A DNA stretch of 64,000 nucleotides. Origin: Capsicum annuum. Taxonomy: Eukaryota > Streptophyta > Magnoliopsida > Solanales > Solanaceae. The position numbers and the translations under genes were made by a program. Positions 32,935-45,411 of this stretch are shown in pieces. The notes beneath the pieces were generated by a model. That model did not search any database and was not told the DNA's origin. It was given only the letters and a program-made list of their open reading frames with translations. The stretch spans positions 95,832,330 to 95,896,329 of the forward strand of contig NC_061115.1 of assembly GCF_002878395.1 (NCBI RefSeq). Reading direction: 5' to 3'. Numbering within the stretch: position 1 is the stretch's first letter; the number at the start of each line of letters is the position of its first letter.

Positions 32935-35102
32935 TGTAATACCCCACAAGATCCTAGATAAGTTCAAAGTTATTAGTCATATGTTTAAAGGTCTCCAAAG
33001 CAATTATTTCACTGTAAGTACAAGTTGCACGGACATTTTGACACCCCAAGATCTCTAGTATTTGATTTTTGGAATTCTTGTGCTTAAAACATTAATTTAT
33101 GAGTTGAAATATATTTAGGAATGCTAAAAGGGTCATCCATGAGAGTTTTGAAATTTTGGAATGGGTTTGGGGTGATTTTGGACCACGGAGGTAGTATGCC
33201 TCTGCATTTTCAATGTTCCATTGAGGTTAGTTTCCATGATACATAGCTTTTCAGGAGGTTAACCACCATAATAGGCAGCATGTCACAGAGGCTGGCCTCT
33301 GCAAAAGGTACCATGCCACGCAGCAGTGTAAAATCGGACAACCTTCCTCAAAGTTAAAGGGGCATTTTTGTCCCTTTCATCTCCTTAAGCACCCAATTCA
33401 CAACTATAATCCCAAAGGTGACATTATATGCCCTATTCATCAGAAGTTAACGACATTCAAACTCCTTCCACTCTAAAGAACACCAAAATCAAAATATCTC
33501 TTCAATGAATTCACACTCCCAAGTCCTCAAATTCAAATTCCCTTCAAGAATTCAAGCAACTCAGGTATGTGGTATATTCATAAATAGGCTCTTTTCTCCC
33601 ATTGAGTCACAAAGTTTTCACTAATTTTCAATTTTAGTTTCCCTTTTAATTTAGGATTCCATGACAATTATAAATTCCATGATTCCTCTTTGTAATTTCT
33701 AAATTAAACCATGAAACAGTGTTCCCTCATAATTTCAAGTATTCTTTCGTACTCTAATAACGATGATTCATTAAATCGATGAAATTGTTCCATTCATTAG
33801 TTTAAGTTATGAAAATTCTTATCATGTCATTACTTGGAAGATATCGTGTTTAAATTGTATTGTAAATGCCGGTGGCTTACGAACACATAATACCTAGATG
33901 ATCATGTGTGCCACAGTTTTAAGGATTTCAAGTTATTCAGACAATGTTTGTACATAAAATTTATAACTTTTTCAGTATGAGCACTCACTAGTATGATATA
34001 ATGCTAAATACATCAGTTAACATGATCATGATTATTTTAGATTATGCATGCATTGTTATTCTCAGAATACCATATTTGAGCAAATCTATTATCAGTGCAT
34101 GTACTAGCTTATGCTTCTGTGTATGTTTAGTTATGAGTACAACTTAGCACCGAGCTAATTTAGGAATGAAGCCTTTTATTCAAACTTAGGGTGAGAACTT
34201 TAGTAGTTGTCCCTATGTTCCAGAAATACATAGCCAGTAGAGGTTATCAGAGGTTTTCCTGCCAGCTTAGTGTTGATACTCTCCTGGGGGCACCTATAAG
34301 TTTAGGGTGACACGCCGTCCGTTGGGACATAGTTTTGCGGATCCACACCATTAGTGTCACTACTCGTGGCAAGGTATTTGCACCTTTCCAACTGCAGTTA
34401 TAGGATGGACATCGATTAGCTCAGATTTGGGCATGTCCATTAAATGTTAGCTCCCACAGTCCCAGTTCAGTATTTAGACTATGTCATCTCAGGTTTGCAT
34501 GACCAAGGGCCCAGTTTAATAGTTAATTAGTTATGCATTTTTTACAGATTATTTCAGCACATGTTTTACTTGGTCTTGCATTCATTTTACGTATTCATGA
34601 ATTTATGCTCAGTACTTATATGTATTTCAGTTGTCCCTATCTCATGTACCAGTACATTCAAAGGACTGATTACATACTCTCTTTTGTGCTATGATTTTCT
34701 TATAACATAAGTTTGGATCCTAAGTTCCCTGATCGCCCTTAGTCATTTCGGGTGACACCCGATCATAGTTATGGTGAGTCCTCATCCTTCGAGGGAAATG
34801 TCCATTGCAGTTATTTTTGGTACGTTCTTTATTTTAGTTAGTAGGAGTTAGTTGGTGGTTTGTCCCATCAAATCCCTAAGTTTAGAGGCTTTCAGATAGT
34901 CTACTTGTTTCCAATTTTATCAAAATTCAGACATGTTGGGTATTGTTTCAATATTATATCTTATTGGAGTTTTCATTAGTTTAGCTTCCACATATGATGT
35001 TTATTCAATGCTCACAGAAGATACTAGATCATGGGCTATCTTGGGGATACTTGTTCCATTAGGCATCATGTTACGCCTAAGGGGTAATCTCAGGTTGTGA
35101 CA
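32935..35102 (+). repeat. 3' LTR of element F (2168 bp)
   Basis: It runs TGTAATACCCCACAAG...CAGGTTGTGACA with TG/CA ends. A dyad CAGAGGC-TG-GCCTCTG lies at 33286-33301 in U3. Directly after it the RT of element G begins on the minus strand, so F appears inserted in G. No gene lies inside it. Confidence 0.87.
33286..33301. repeat. Dyad in LTR F
   Basis: CAGAGGC-TG-GCCTCTG, 7-bp arms, 351-366 bp inside the U3 end. Confidence 0.85.
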
Positions 35103-35420
35103 ACACCGAAGCACCCGAAAACTAGTCAAACAAATCATCAATACGAGGAACAGGATACTTATTCTTAACTGTCACCTATTTCACATGCCGATAATCAATA
35201 CATATACGCATCGACCCATCATTTTTCTTTAGAAAAAGGCAGGCACACAAAGTGATACACTAGGTCAGATAAACCACATATCCAATAACTCGTGTAATTG
35301 ATACTTTAATTCCTTCATCTCAGTTGGGGCCATACTTAAGGGGGAATAGAAAATGGCTTGGGGCCTAACTCAACATCAATGCCAAAGTCAATATCACAAT
35401 CTGGAGGCATACCAGACAAA
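35103..35420 (-). pseudogene. Element G RT N-terminal part, cut by element F
   Basis: Reading leftwards: SMAPTEMKELKYQLHELLD, then PSVSLCACLFLKKNDGSMRI and CIDYRHVK with a stop. It continues with VTVKNKYPVPRIDDLFD, a stop, then FSGASV, ending exactly at the F LTR, where relatives continue with FSKIDLRSGYHQ. RT palm, RNase H and integrase of G are not in the window. Confidence 0.87.
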
Positions 35421-36075
35421 TCCGCAGAGAAAACATCCACAAACTCACAAACAATATGAATAAAATCTAAGAAGGGAGGTGAAATAACACCTAGTATCAT
35501 TAATATGAGCCAAATAAGACAAACACCCCCTCTCAAATAAACAATGAGCTTGAAGAAACAATATAACTCTCTTGGGCCCCGAATGAAGCACACTCTTTAA
35601 AGCTATCCTTGGCACATGCGATGAAGCTAAAGTCACGGTCTTAGCATAACAATATAGGATAAAATGATAAGGAGCTACCACTACATACCCAAGATGACAT
35701 CAAAATCTACCATATATAATGCAATAAAATCAATTCAGGTGTCACGCCCAGCAAAAACCACAACACATGATTGGTGCACCCGATCCACCATTAAAAAGTG
35801 TCCTATGGAGGTAGATACATGAATATGCAAATCAAAAGGATCACAAGTATAATGAGAACCCAAAGAAAAATATGAAGACACATAGGAGAAAGTCGATCCT
35901 TGATAAAAAATCGTAGATGCCGATCTGAAATAAATAGGGATGCTAACTGAAATAATAGCGTCGGAGGCCTCCGCCTCTAGTCTAGCAGGTATAACATAAC
36001 ATTGACCATGTCCAATATCTAGCCACATAGCCCTACGACTACCATTATAGGTACCACTTCCTCTACCTTTCATAA
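35421..36075 (-). pseudogene. Element G protease and linker
   Basis: The active-site region reads IFYQGSTFSYVSSYF, where relatives have LFDPGSTYSYVS; the catalytic Asp is Tyr. It continues SIGHFLMVDRVHQSCVVVFAGRDT, then a decayed DFDVILGM-like stretch, and a linker FVDVFSADLSGMPPDCDIDFGID into RT. The sequence is clearly diverged from the other elements, indicating another lineage. Confidence 0.83.
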
Positions 36076-37330
36076 TTGATATATGAGTAACTCAAAAAAC
36101 ATGGCAGGAACAGTCCCTGGCCTTATACCCAGTCGAACTACAGATAAAGAAACCCCATGGCCTAGCTCAATGGAAGAAGGTATGGCTGAACTAGAATGAC
36201 TAGCTGCAGTTGCCATATTGGAAGACCCACTACTTGAACTATATAGGGTTGTTATTACCAGTCTACCTTAATACCCATGAAAGCCTCTAGAATCTCTACC
36301 TCAAGATAGGTGACTTCTGAATTTACCCAAATGATGCACCTTCATATCATCCCCATGAGATGCTTGAAGAATAGACTCAATTATTTTAGAATGATCCACA
36401 GTACTTTGAAACGATGCTCCATAAACTACGATTTAGGTCATAACAAGATGAAGAGAAACATTCAACTCCTTAAAGATCTTCTAAATCTTCTCATACTCGG
36501 TGGAAATAATTGCATAAAAATATCTAAACAAGGCATACAAACATGCCTCATACTCTACAACAGTTATGGAGCACTGCTCCAAGCAATGAAAGTCATATCT
36601 CATCTAATCCCTAAACTAAAAGGAGCAAATCTATCTAAAAAGTCCTTTGTAACTAATCCCAAATAATCTTTGGTGAACAAAGAGGTTGGCAACCACTAAG
36701 TATCTTCCATAAATCTCTGGTTGCATCTCTCAACTAGTAAGAATAATAAGCAACCCCATGTTTCTTGATCAAATAATGGATATGTAACTTTTCACAGTAA
36801 TACATCAAGAACTCATAGGAATCCTCACCTATAGCACCACTGAATCTAGGAGGACCCAAATGAGTATATCTGTTAATACTCTTCTGATCTCCAGAAGACA
36901 TGGTGTAATTGTAATAATAGGAAAGCATAGTAAATCTAGTTGGCTGAGAACCCACCTGAGGACACATCATAGAAGAAGTATGAACTCTAGATCTCAAAAT
37001 ACTATACTCAGATATAGGCACTAGAGAGAGAACCACACTCGTAGTCATTAGAGTACTCTAAGAAATAAGAGGATCCACAGTCGATACTGAAGGAATGATA
37101 TGAGTAGACTCTAGCAAAGATAGAGGTGCCATACTCGGAGCTAAAGGAACACCAGGTGAACTCCTAGAAGCACCCTCCAAATGAGTCAGAAAACAAACCA
37201 GTAACTCCTCGATGACTGGGGTAGAAGAGCTCAGTAGGGCCTGTATCTCCAATATATTCATCTTGAGGCTTAGGGAAGAGTCCTTAGTGCTATCTATAGA
37301 TGAGGTAGATCCTCGTGATTGTAATCTACA
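36076..37330 (-). pseudogene. Element G gag
   Basis: No canonical MPPRR start is seen; the clearest open stretch starts at 37261. Conserved capsid sequence lies around 36734-36900: LGPPRFSGAIGEDSYEFL, then EKLHIHYLIKKHGVAYY. This matches a gypsy gag type (PPRFSGxxGEDxYEFL...HGVxYTTYQL) distinct from those of A-D. The rest (36100-36730) is heavily decayed but follows in order to protease. Confidence 0.72.
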
Positions 37331-37621
37331 TCAAACCCAACCAAGACTCATAGCTCAACTTCTAGACTGGGCTCTCCATTCAAATAATGGATCTATATCT
37401 CTAGCCTCACTGGATCTAGTCCTCACCATATGCACAGAAAAAAGTGAAATATGATTTAGAACAAAAGGTATGAAATACCTGCATAATATAGATTTAACTA
37501 AGAAGAGTTTTCGAAAGATATCCTATAGCCACTCAAAGATATATACGAATATCTACATACCAATCTGTGAGCCCCTATTAGACATCCTATTCTTACACTG
37601 ATGAGACCGCTGAACTCGACT

Positions 37622-37634
37622 ACACTGATACTAA
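37622..37634 (-). promoter_or_regulatory. Primer-binding site of element G
   Basis: The minus strand reads TTAGTATCAGTGT, two to three mismatches from TTGGTATCAGAGC, placed directly inside the LTR. Confidence 0.65.
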
Positions 37635-37636
37635 TT

Positions 37637-40342
37637 TTTCAAGATCCAAAAACCAAGGGTCATGATGGCACTTGTTGCAAAAGGCCTCAAATAGTAAGCC
37701 AATTGCGTAAACTGATAAAAAATTACTAATCAATACAAAAACCAAGGAAAGACCCCTAGAATAGAGTCAAACCATAAATATATAGTAAAAGCAGAAATAT
37801 AGTAAAGATACCAACCAAATCCTAAAATCTGGTGTCATAGTTTAAAAACTACTAAATACATCTTAAATGCAGTATGATATAGTGATAGACATAAGAGGAT
37901 CAAAACTTTATCTTTGAATACCAAAATAAGACATGTAATAGATAGGAAGAGGAAATAGGAAAACTCCTGAAGCATAGGACTTTAACTGCCTCCAATACTC
38001 CAAAATGTTACCCAAATTAGCTATCTATATGGCACATTCATACCTGGATCTACACCAAAAGGGAATAGTAGTGGTGAATATGGTCCACTTTCACTCATTA
38101 GGTATCATAGGTAGACTGAGTAAAGTAGAAAATAAAGCATATAAACACAAACTATGGGCACATCTCCTGCAATAAAAAATATCCCAAATAGTAGCCCACA
38201 CCATCTCTATTTGAGGTTTTAATATACAGACATATAATACATACATGCAGGGAAAAGAAGAATAAATATACACGTACATCAAATATAAGTATAGGAAGAT
38301 AAAATAGATTGATAGATATTAAGTTAAATATAGAAATATAATTAAAACATAAGCATGATAATATGAAGGCAATTAAGGTAATGATGATGATGATGATGCA
38401 AGATGTCATCACACAACTTTTGTATACACCTGCTGAGCTTTGATCAAAGTTGGACCCATGAAGGGTTTGTCAACCCATACCTATCAGTCTCTTGGGGTAT
38501 TTTCAACCCATATACAACCAATATATAACACCAATATCTATAACTCCTCTCCAAAACATCATTAATAGATGGTTTTTAAGCATGTCACATTTTCTATCCA
38601 AAAAATCCACTATTTCTAGTATTTTAATGGTGGTAACAATGTTTCATGAATGAATATAATATGTTGATGAAATTCCCACATCAAACCAAAATGAGAATAT
38701 ATAATATCCAATAAATATACCAACCATGTGAGCTAAGAACAACCCAAATCAATAAACTATCCATAATTCAATATAATCCAGAAATAATCAAGTGAAACAT
38801 GTAAGAAAATGTCATTGATACCAAATAATTCTAAGATCTAGGATTTTTCCATCCAAAAAGATTATAACAAAACATACATATATCAATACTAGATAATCAA
38901 CATTATACAAGATACCACACAGGTACACATGGCAAGTAATGACTCAAAACCACCAAATATCACCGATATAGACCCCTACACGGCTACATAAATCAACTAA
39001 CACTTTTTCCATTATACAATCCCGTACTCATAGGATGCTTTTACATTATTATTATTATTATTATTAATGACCCAGCTAAGTCTGAAGAAATTTAAGTCAT
39101 AACCTACCTTGAATGCCAAAAACCAATTGAAAAACCCTTCAATCCAAAGTTTTCCCCTCTTAAACGACCCCGAAATCAACAAAAACATACAAGTATAGAA
39201 TATATGCATAAAAAACCCAATGAAACCCATATTGACCATTTTTGAATTGGGATCAAAATGAACCCTCGAGACAACTGTTTGAAAATGAAGGGTAAAATCA
39301 AATTTTTTATCAAAAAACATGTTTCCCAAGATTAAAGGAACTCATGGTAGAAAACACAACAGAAAAAGGAGTTGAAATTGGGGTTTTTATTAAAGAATAC
39401 TAATTTTGGGCCTTTAGCCCAAAATCCTAAAATTTCCTCTTTAATTCTAAGTTTAAACAAGATTTGAATAATATAACTGGAGAAAAGTAATTGAAATAGG
39501 AGTTTTGGAACTTACCCAAGCTTAGAAATGGAAGAAAATGTTCAAAAACTTGAAAACCTCCAAATCTAAAAAATAGTATAAAAATCGCAAAATGGATTAT
39601 TTAAATGATATAGGCATCACATACACAATCACCGAGTCGCTTAAGCGACCATCACTTATGTGACTAGGTATTGCTTTCGCGATACCTCATCTTTAAGCAA
39701 ATGTCATAGAAGCAATCCTCTTGTTGCTTAATTGAAGGTCATGTATGCCATGCAAGAATCACAAAAGCAGCATCTCAGATACTCGGCTGGGTCATTAAGC
39801 AACAAAAATATCTCTTTAGCGGGTGTACCAGCAATAGACTTGGAGAATTCCAAGTCTTCGCGGGCCTCTCATAATTCATTTAGAATCTTACAAATGGAAA
39901 CAGACTATGCTACCCTATTAAATTCAATGATTCATACTCAATGACGATATCAAATTTCTCAAAAGATGCCATTTCCATAGAGTTGACCTCTAAAATCCAA
40001 TTTCACAATTTTCCAAACCGAAGGTCAAAATGAGATATAAAAGAATAAAAGCACACCAACCATGTTTTCTATAAAAAATTGACATTCTAAATCTGTTTGT
40101 ACAATCTATTTTTCCATCCAATGCACAGTGAATAAATGTTGACCAAAGACAACTATATGGCTTTTAAAGCCACAAAACACTACAAACTTGCATAAATTAC
40201 ATCAAAAAACTTAGAGAACTATACCAATCATCCACACATCCTGAAAATACTATAATGCAACCATAGGGAGGGATAACATAATCTAATCAAATAAAAATAA
40301 TTATGTCACACAAATCACAAAAAGTCAGGTCATTATAGAACA
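37637..40342 (-). repeat. 5' LTR of element G (about 2.7 kb)
   Basis: The outer end on the plus strand is CATTATAGAACA, so on the element strand it starts TGTTCTATAATGACCTGAC. The inner end is decayed (TTTCAAGATCC, for an expected TGTCACGATCC). It contains a GAT run (38379-38400), an ATT run (39046-39067) and a perfect 14-bp palindrome (39636-39649). Element H's LTR follows immediately at 40343, so G probably sits inside H's 5' LTR. No gene lies inside it. Confidence 0.8.
39636..39649. repeat. Perfect palindrome in LTR G
   Basis: GTCGCTTAAGCGAC, a perfect 14-bp dyad about 700 bp inside the U3 end. A second imperfect inverted pair (GGTATTGC/CGCGATACC) follows near 39667-39686. Confidence 0.85.
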
Positions 40343-41440
40343 TTACCCATGATTATAGTTGGATCCCATGATTGTGGGAAGGTCTCGTATATTCCTTCAA
40401 GAAGTTATTTTGTTATGAATTTAAGAGTCACATAAGTCTTTTACCACTTTTTAACATAAAAACTAAATTATTTAAGTTATAACAAGGCTGGGTATTAATT
40501 TAAATACTACCCTAAGACCCTTATTACCTAAATTCATTCGATATTTAACCTTAAATGGAGATAAGAAATATTTGTTCTTCCTATAAGGCAAACTAGGGTA
40601 CATCACTTTCAAGATTTAAGTTCAAAGATATCTCCAAGGTTTTCATCTCCAAGAATGTGGAATTTTTTCAGTGGATCTCTTTTCACCCATTGAGTCCCAA
40701 AGATAACACATTTTCTCAATTTAATTCCTTCCTCAAAGTATTCATGAATGTTGTGAATTCATTGATATTCTAGTTCCTTTATACCATTGAGTTATAAAAC
40801 CATGTTTAACATGAATTGAATCCATATTTATTGGACTTCAGTTATTAAATTCTTTAATTTCACTTAATTCATAAATTTGGAATAATAGTGCATTGTTCAA
40901 AGATAGTGAGCTATGAACAACCGATGACCTAGGGGTTCATGCCTATACTTGTGAGTATTATATCCTTTAGTTCACACATATTTTAACTTTTTTAGATAAT
41001 GCATTTATTTTTAGTCTTCAAATTATTATTATCATTAAGCATTGTAGTTATTAGTGTCTTTTATAAGGAAGTAATATTTAGAACTAAGAGAACGCATGAT
41101 AAAGGCTTGCCCATCTGTTAGGCTAAAACCTTTACTAGTCCTTAAGGACTAGAACTACAGTTCCATCATAGGTTCTAAAGGTTAACCCATCATACAAGGC
41201 TTGACACCTTAGTCCTTTTGGGCATAAGTTTACTGGATCTATGTCAGTAAGTATTCGTACCCTTAGTAAGGTACTGAACACCCTTTCAACAGGGCTTATA
41301 AGATGGACCTTAATTATCTTAGATTGCATATGTTTGTTATTAGTCTCTCCCATAGTCCAAAATCCGTAGTTAAAATTTACATACTTGCATGACCTTATAC
41401 TCAGTTATTCTATATATCAACAAAGGCTAAATAGTGGTAA
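40343..41440 (+). repeat. 5' LTR of element H, fragment
   Basis: It matches the 3' LTR of H from about 46058 to 47150 in order (CATGATTGTGGGAAGGTCTC-like block, the CCCATTGAGTCCCAAAG block, GCATGACCTTATACTCAGTT-like block). The first about 645 bp are missing, cut at the end of LTR G. The last about 560 bp are also missing, where gag begins. Confidence 0.83.
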
Positions 41441-41860
41441 TCATTCTCAGTCTCGCTAAAAATATTTACTTCATCCATATTTTGTGCTAGTGCTCTAGTT
41501 CCTAAGGTTAGGTAGGATAATTGAGAAAATTTCTATGCTCAATGTCCCATGGTAGAATTAATAGTGTTTGAACTAATTTGATTTGTAATAAATATGGTAT
41601 GAACCACAAAGGTCTGTGTATGATTTGTAGTGATTGTGTTTTGGGTGTGTCAAGCTAGGCCACAACATAAGAGAATATGCAGTGGCTTCACAGAAAGGTA
41701 GGGATGCTCATTAGTAAAGTTAGTCTAACCCTTCAATAGCTCCAGCATATCGCCTGACTCAGCAGGGTAGGCCATCTAGTGAAATTAGTGAATAATAACA
41801 CAATAGCTTCTATGCCCTTCAAACTTAAAAGGTTAGGAAGTTTCTCCTAATGTGGTCACT
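41441..41860 (+). pseudogene. Element H gag C-terminus
   Basis: Reads as the nucleocapsid end: CNKYGMNHKGLC, then VLGCVKLGHNIREY, a degenerate pair of zinc knuckles (relatives: CxxCGxNHxGxC, CFxCGQxGHxxxEC). A serine/proline-rich linker leads into protease. The capsid part of gag and the primer site are missing. Confidence 0.68.
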
Positions 41861-42440
41861 AATATGTTACAAGTCTTTCATATTTATATTTATTCACTAT
41901 TAGATCTCAGAGCCACACTTTCCTTCATGACACCCTATATAACAGTAGTCTTGGTTGTAAATACAGAAATCCTCTTAGAACCCTTCTCAGTCTCTACTTC
42001 ATTAAGTAATTTAGTCATAGCTAGATAGTTATATAGAAATTGCATAGTCACAGTTTCCTAGAAAGTCACCTCAATCAATCTTGTAGAGTTAGACATAATA
42101 TATTTTGATGTTATTCATGGCATTGATTGGATATCCCCTTGATAGGACTTAGTTGATTGTAGTAATAGAGTAGTTACATTTTAATTTCCAAATAATCCAT
42201 TGATAGAGTGAAGTGGTAGTACTTCGGTATCGATAGGTCGGTTCATCTATTACCTTCAGGTAAGGAAGATAATTATCAAAAGGTGCATCTATCATCTTGT
42301 TTATGTTAAGCATTCAAAGTCCTAAACCCCAAATTTTGATTCAATTCTAATAGTAAATAGATTTTCTAAACTATTTCTTTAAGATCTGCTTGGAATTTCT
42401 CATGAGTGGTAAATAGACTTTGAAACGAATCTTATTTTAG
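41861..42440 (+). pseudogene. Element H protease and linker
   Basis: A decayed active-site region near 41895-41950 (LLDLRATLSFMTPYITV), then VELDIIYFDVIHGIDWISP (about 42090-42140), then the linker KLFL-DLLGISHEW-like. Frameshifts separate these blocks. Confidence 0.72.
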
Positions 42441-43200
42441 ATATCTAACCATTTCAATTACACCCTATAGGATGGCTTTATCAAAAAGCTTAAGGATTTG
42501 AAAAATAGTTGAAATATCTCCTAGAAAAAGTTTTAATTAGGCATAGTGTCTCTCCATGGGGTGCTCCAGTTCTTTTTGTGCACAAGAAAGGTGGTTCTCT
42601 CAGAATATGCATCGATTACCATTAGTTGAACAAAATCATAGTAAAAAGTAAGTACCCTATTCTCAGGACTGATGAATTTTTTACCATCTTTAGGGTGCCG
42701 ATTATTTCTTTAAGATTGACTTATGATTTGACTTTCATCAACTTCGAGCCAGAGAACGTGACATCCTAAAGAAACCTGCAGAATTTAGTATGGTCACTTT
42801 GAATTTGTTATTATATCTTTTTGACTAACAAATTCCCCTTTGGCTTTTATGGTATTTAAGAAGTACATGTACATATTTTTCATTTACTTTATAGATGACA
42901 TCCTCATTTATTCTCAGTGTAATAATGAATATGCTAACCATTTTAGGTTTGTCTTGAAGAATCTAAATGATCACCAACTATTCACTAAGTGCAGTAAGTG
43001 TAAATATTGTTGGAAATCAGTAGCATTCCTTGGTATTATCATTTATGTTGAAGTCATTTGAGTTGATCCTAAAAAGACCAAAGAAGTTAAAAATTAGCCT
43101 AGACTCATCTCCCCGTTAGATATCTAAATTTTCTTCTGTTTTATCTTGGTACTATAGATGGTTTGTTGAAAGGGTTTTCCTCTATTGATTCTTCAATGTC
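42441..43200 (+). pseudogene. Element H reverse transcriptase
   Basis: [27 protein letters not shown] followed by a stop, QLRARERD-like patch, AFMVFKKYMYIFFIYFIDDI with an intact catalytic FIDD at 42888-42899, then ILIYSQCNNEYANHF, KCSKCKYCWKSVAFLGIII. Multiple stops upstream and downstream. Confidence 0.83.
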
Positions 43201-43760
43201 CAGACTAACTAGAAAGAAAGTCAAGTTTTGATGGTCAAATTCATAAAAGAAGAGTTCTTAGTAGTTGAAGACTCGACTCACCACGACTTCAGTTTTGACT
43301 CTAGCAGAGGGTTCATATAGTTTTATGGCTTACTATGATACTTGTAGAGTTAGACTTGGTTGTGTGTTGATACATCATGGCAAGGTTAATGAATGTGTCT
43401 AGACAGTTCAAATGTCATAAGAAGGACCACCTGACTCAAGATCTTGAGTTAACAATAGTTATTTTGGCCTTAAGGATATGAAGGCTTTACCTCTATGGGG
43501 TCCATGTTTATGTACTTACTGGTCACAAAAGTGCTCAGTATGTGTTCAACAAGAAAGATATTAATCTTCAATCAGATGTGATGACTAGAGTTGTTGTAAA
43601 ATTATGATATGAGTGTCTTATAACATTCAAGAATAGCCAATGTGGTGACTAATACTCTTAGTAGGTTTTCTATGCAAAGTTTTGATCATACATAAGATGA
43701 GAAGAAAGAGTTAATTTATGAGGTTCACCAGCTTTCTTGCTTAGGGATTTGATTTTTTGA
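43201..43760 (+). pseudogene. Element H RNase H
   Basis: MAYYDTCRVRLGCVLIHHGK, QVSRQFKCHKKDHLTQDLEL-like, LRIWRLYLYGVHVYVLTGHK, and VVTNTLSRFSMQS. The first Asp of YCDTS is still seen as YDTC; the enzyme block is out of frame in several places. Confidence 0.75.
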
Positions 43761-43899
43761 TTTAGCTTAGGGAAATATCTTGATTCATAGTGGTTCAGAA
43801 TCCTTTTTAATAGGTGGTGTGAAAGAAAATAAAGCTAGTGATCTTATTTTTCTTGGTTTAAAAGAAGTAGGACAAAATCAGATGGTTAAGGTTTTCTCT

Positions 43900-44860
43900 A
43901 AGGGGGAGATGGTGTTCTTCATTATCAGGGAAAAATATGTGTTCTGAATATAGATGACTTAAGATGGAATATTCTAATAGAAACTCATAATTCTTGATAT
44001 TCTATTAACCTATAAGCTACTAAGGAATTGTTATTTATGGGATGTCTATTAGTGGAATGGCATGTAAAAAGATATCATGGAATTTATGGCTAAGTGTTCA
44101 ATTTTCCAGTAGGTTAAAGTTAAGAACTAAAGAACTGATGGTGTGCTTTAGGGTATCAATATTCCTTCTTGGAAGTAGGAAGTGCTGAATATGAACTACG
44201 TTATAGAGTTGCCTTATAATCATTAACAACATGATTCTATTTCGGTTATGATGGACTGAATGACTAAGTTGGCCCATTTATTGCCAATTAACACTTCAAA
44301 TTTAGCCAAGTACTATGCTAAAGTCTACCGTAGAAAGTTTGTGAAATTGTATGTAGTCCCTTTATTAATTATTTATGATAGACGTACTCAGTGGTATGCA
44401 ATTGGTTTAGAAACACATTTTCAAAGGTTCTTGGTACCCAAGTTCATCCTAGAATGACTTTTAACTTGTATACAAACTAGAAGGAAAAGAGGACCATTCA
44501 AACCTTAGAGGACATATTAAGAGCATGTGTGATTGATTTCAAGGATAGTTGTGATGATTATTTATTGTTGATTTAGTTTTCTTATAATAAAATCTACCAT
44601 TTCAGTATTTAGATGGCCTCATTCGAAGTACTTTATCATAAGAGGTTTACATCTCCAATTGGTTGGTTTAAAGTTGGTTAAGTTACCTTAATAGGCTCAA
44701 ATTAATTGCATGATTCAATGGAGAAAGTTCTGTTGATTAACGAAAGGCTTAAAATAGCTCAGAGTCATAAAAAATCCTATACAAATATGAGGGAAAGGGA
44801 ACTTGAGTTTGCTAATAGTGATTTTCTGTACTTAAAAGTATCACTGATGAAAGGGGTGAA
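43900..44860 (+). pseudogene. Element H integrase
   Basis: Finger relics (KCSIFQ, then a TAG stop, then VKVKN), NMNYVIELPYN, RMTKLAHLLPINTSNLAKYY (open 44260-44457), VPLLIIYDRRTQW (second catalytic Asp), and [24 protein letters not shown] (Glu region). FSYNKIYHFSI and RFTSPIGWFKVG end the core. Confidence 0.8.
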
Positions 44861-45170
44861 GAGATTTGGTAAGAAGGGGAAGGCCAGTCCCTAATATGTT
44901 AGTCCTTATGAGATCGTGGGTCATTTTAGCAATTGTTCCCTATGTGTTAGAGTTATCAACTAACTTAACATCAGTTGGGACCTTAGAGAGTGTGGGTTTT
45001 AAAAATAGTCTCTCTTATGAAGAGGTCTTGGTTGAGATCCTTGATTGTTAGGTTCATTAGTTGGGACATAAAGAGGTCACTTTGTCTAAAATAATCAGTT
45101 AAGAGAGATACTTAGAAAGTGGAGGTAGATATGATGACCAAGTATCCCCATCTTTTCCCACTGAACTCAG
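44861..45170 (+). pseudogene. Element H integrase C-terminus and chromodomain
   Basis: RFGKKGKASP, LELSTNLTSVGTLESVGFKN, then the chromodomain SLSYEEVLVEILDC followed by a stop, a decayed middle, and ESGGRYDDQVSPS (frame-shifted from AEVDMMTKYPHLF). It identifies H as chromodomain-bearing, like B, C, D and F. Confidence 0.75.
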
Positions 45171-45399
45171 TCCCTGCTTTAGGTAATAATTTTTACTTAA
45201 TTAATAAATTATTTTTGTTTTATCTCACCCAACTATTATCATATCATATCATGAATTCATGAGTTTGGATCAGTCCATGTTTCAATTAAGGACTCAGTTA
45301 TCATGTCAATATTCAGCTCTTACAAATTTAGTGTAGGAATTTCAAATCTTTCTCTCACATTTCTTCTTAGTAAGTTTTCATTCGGGGACAAATAACCCC

Positions 45400-45411
45400 A
45401 AGTAGGAGATA
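45400..45411 (+). promoter_or_regulatory. Polypurine tract of element H
   Basis: AAGTAGGAGATA directly before the 3' LTR, preceded by TTCATTCGGGGACAAATAACC, the family motif. Confidence 0.7.

Noticed and set aside
36310..36666. Open frame of 118 codons on the plus strand
   Set aside because: Antisense of element G's decayed gag region; no motif of its own.
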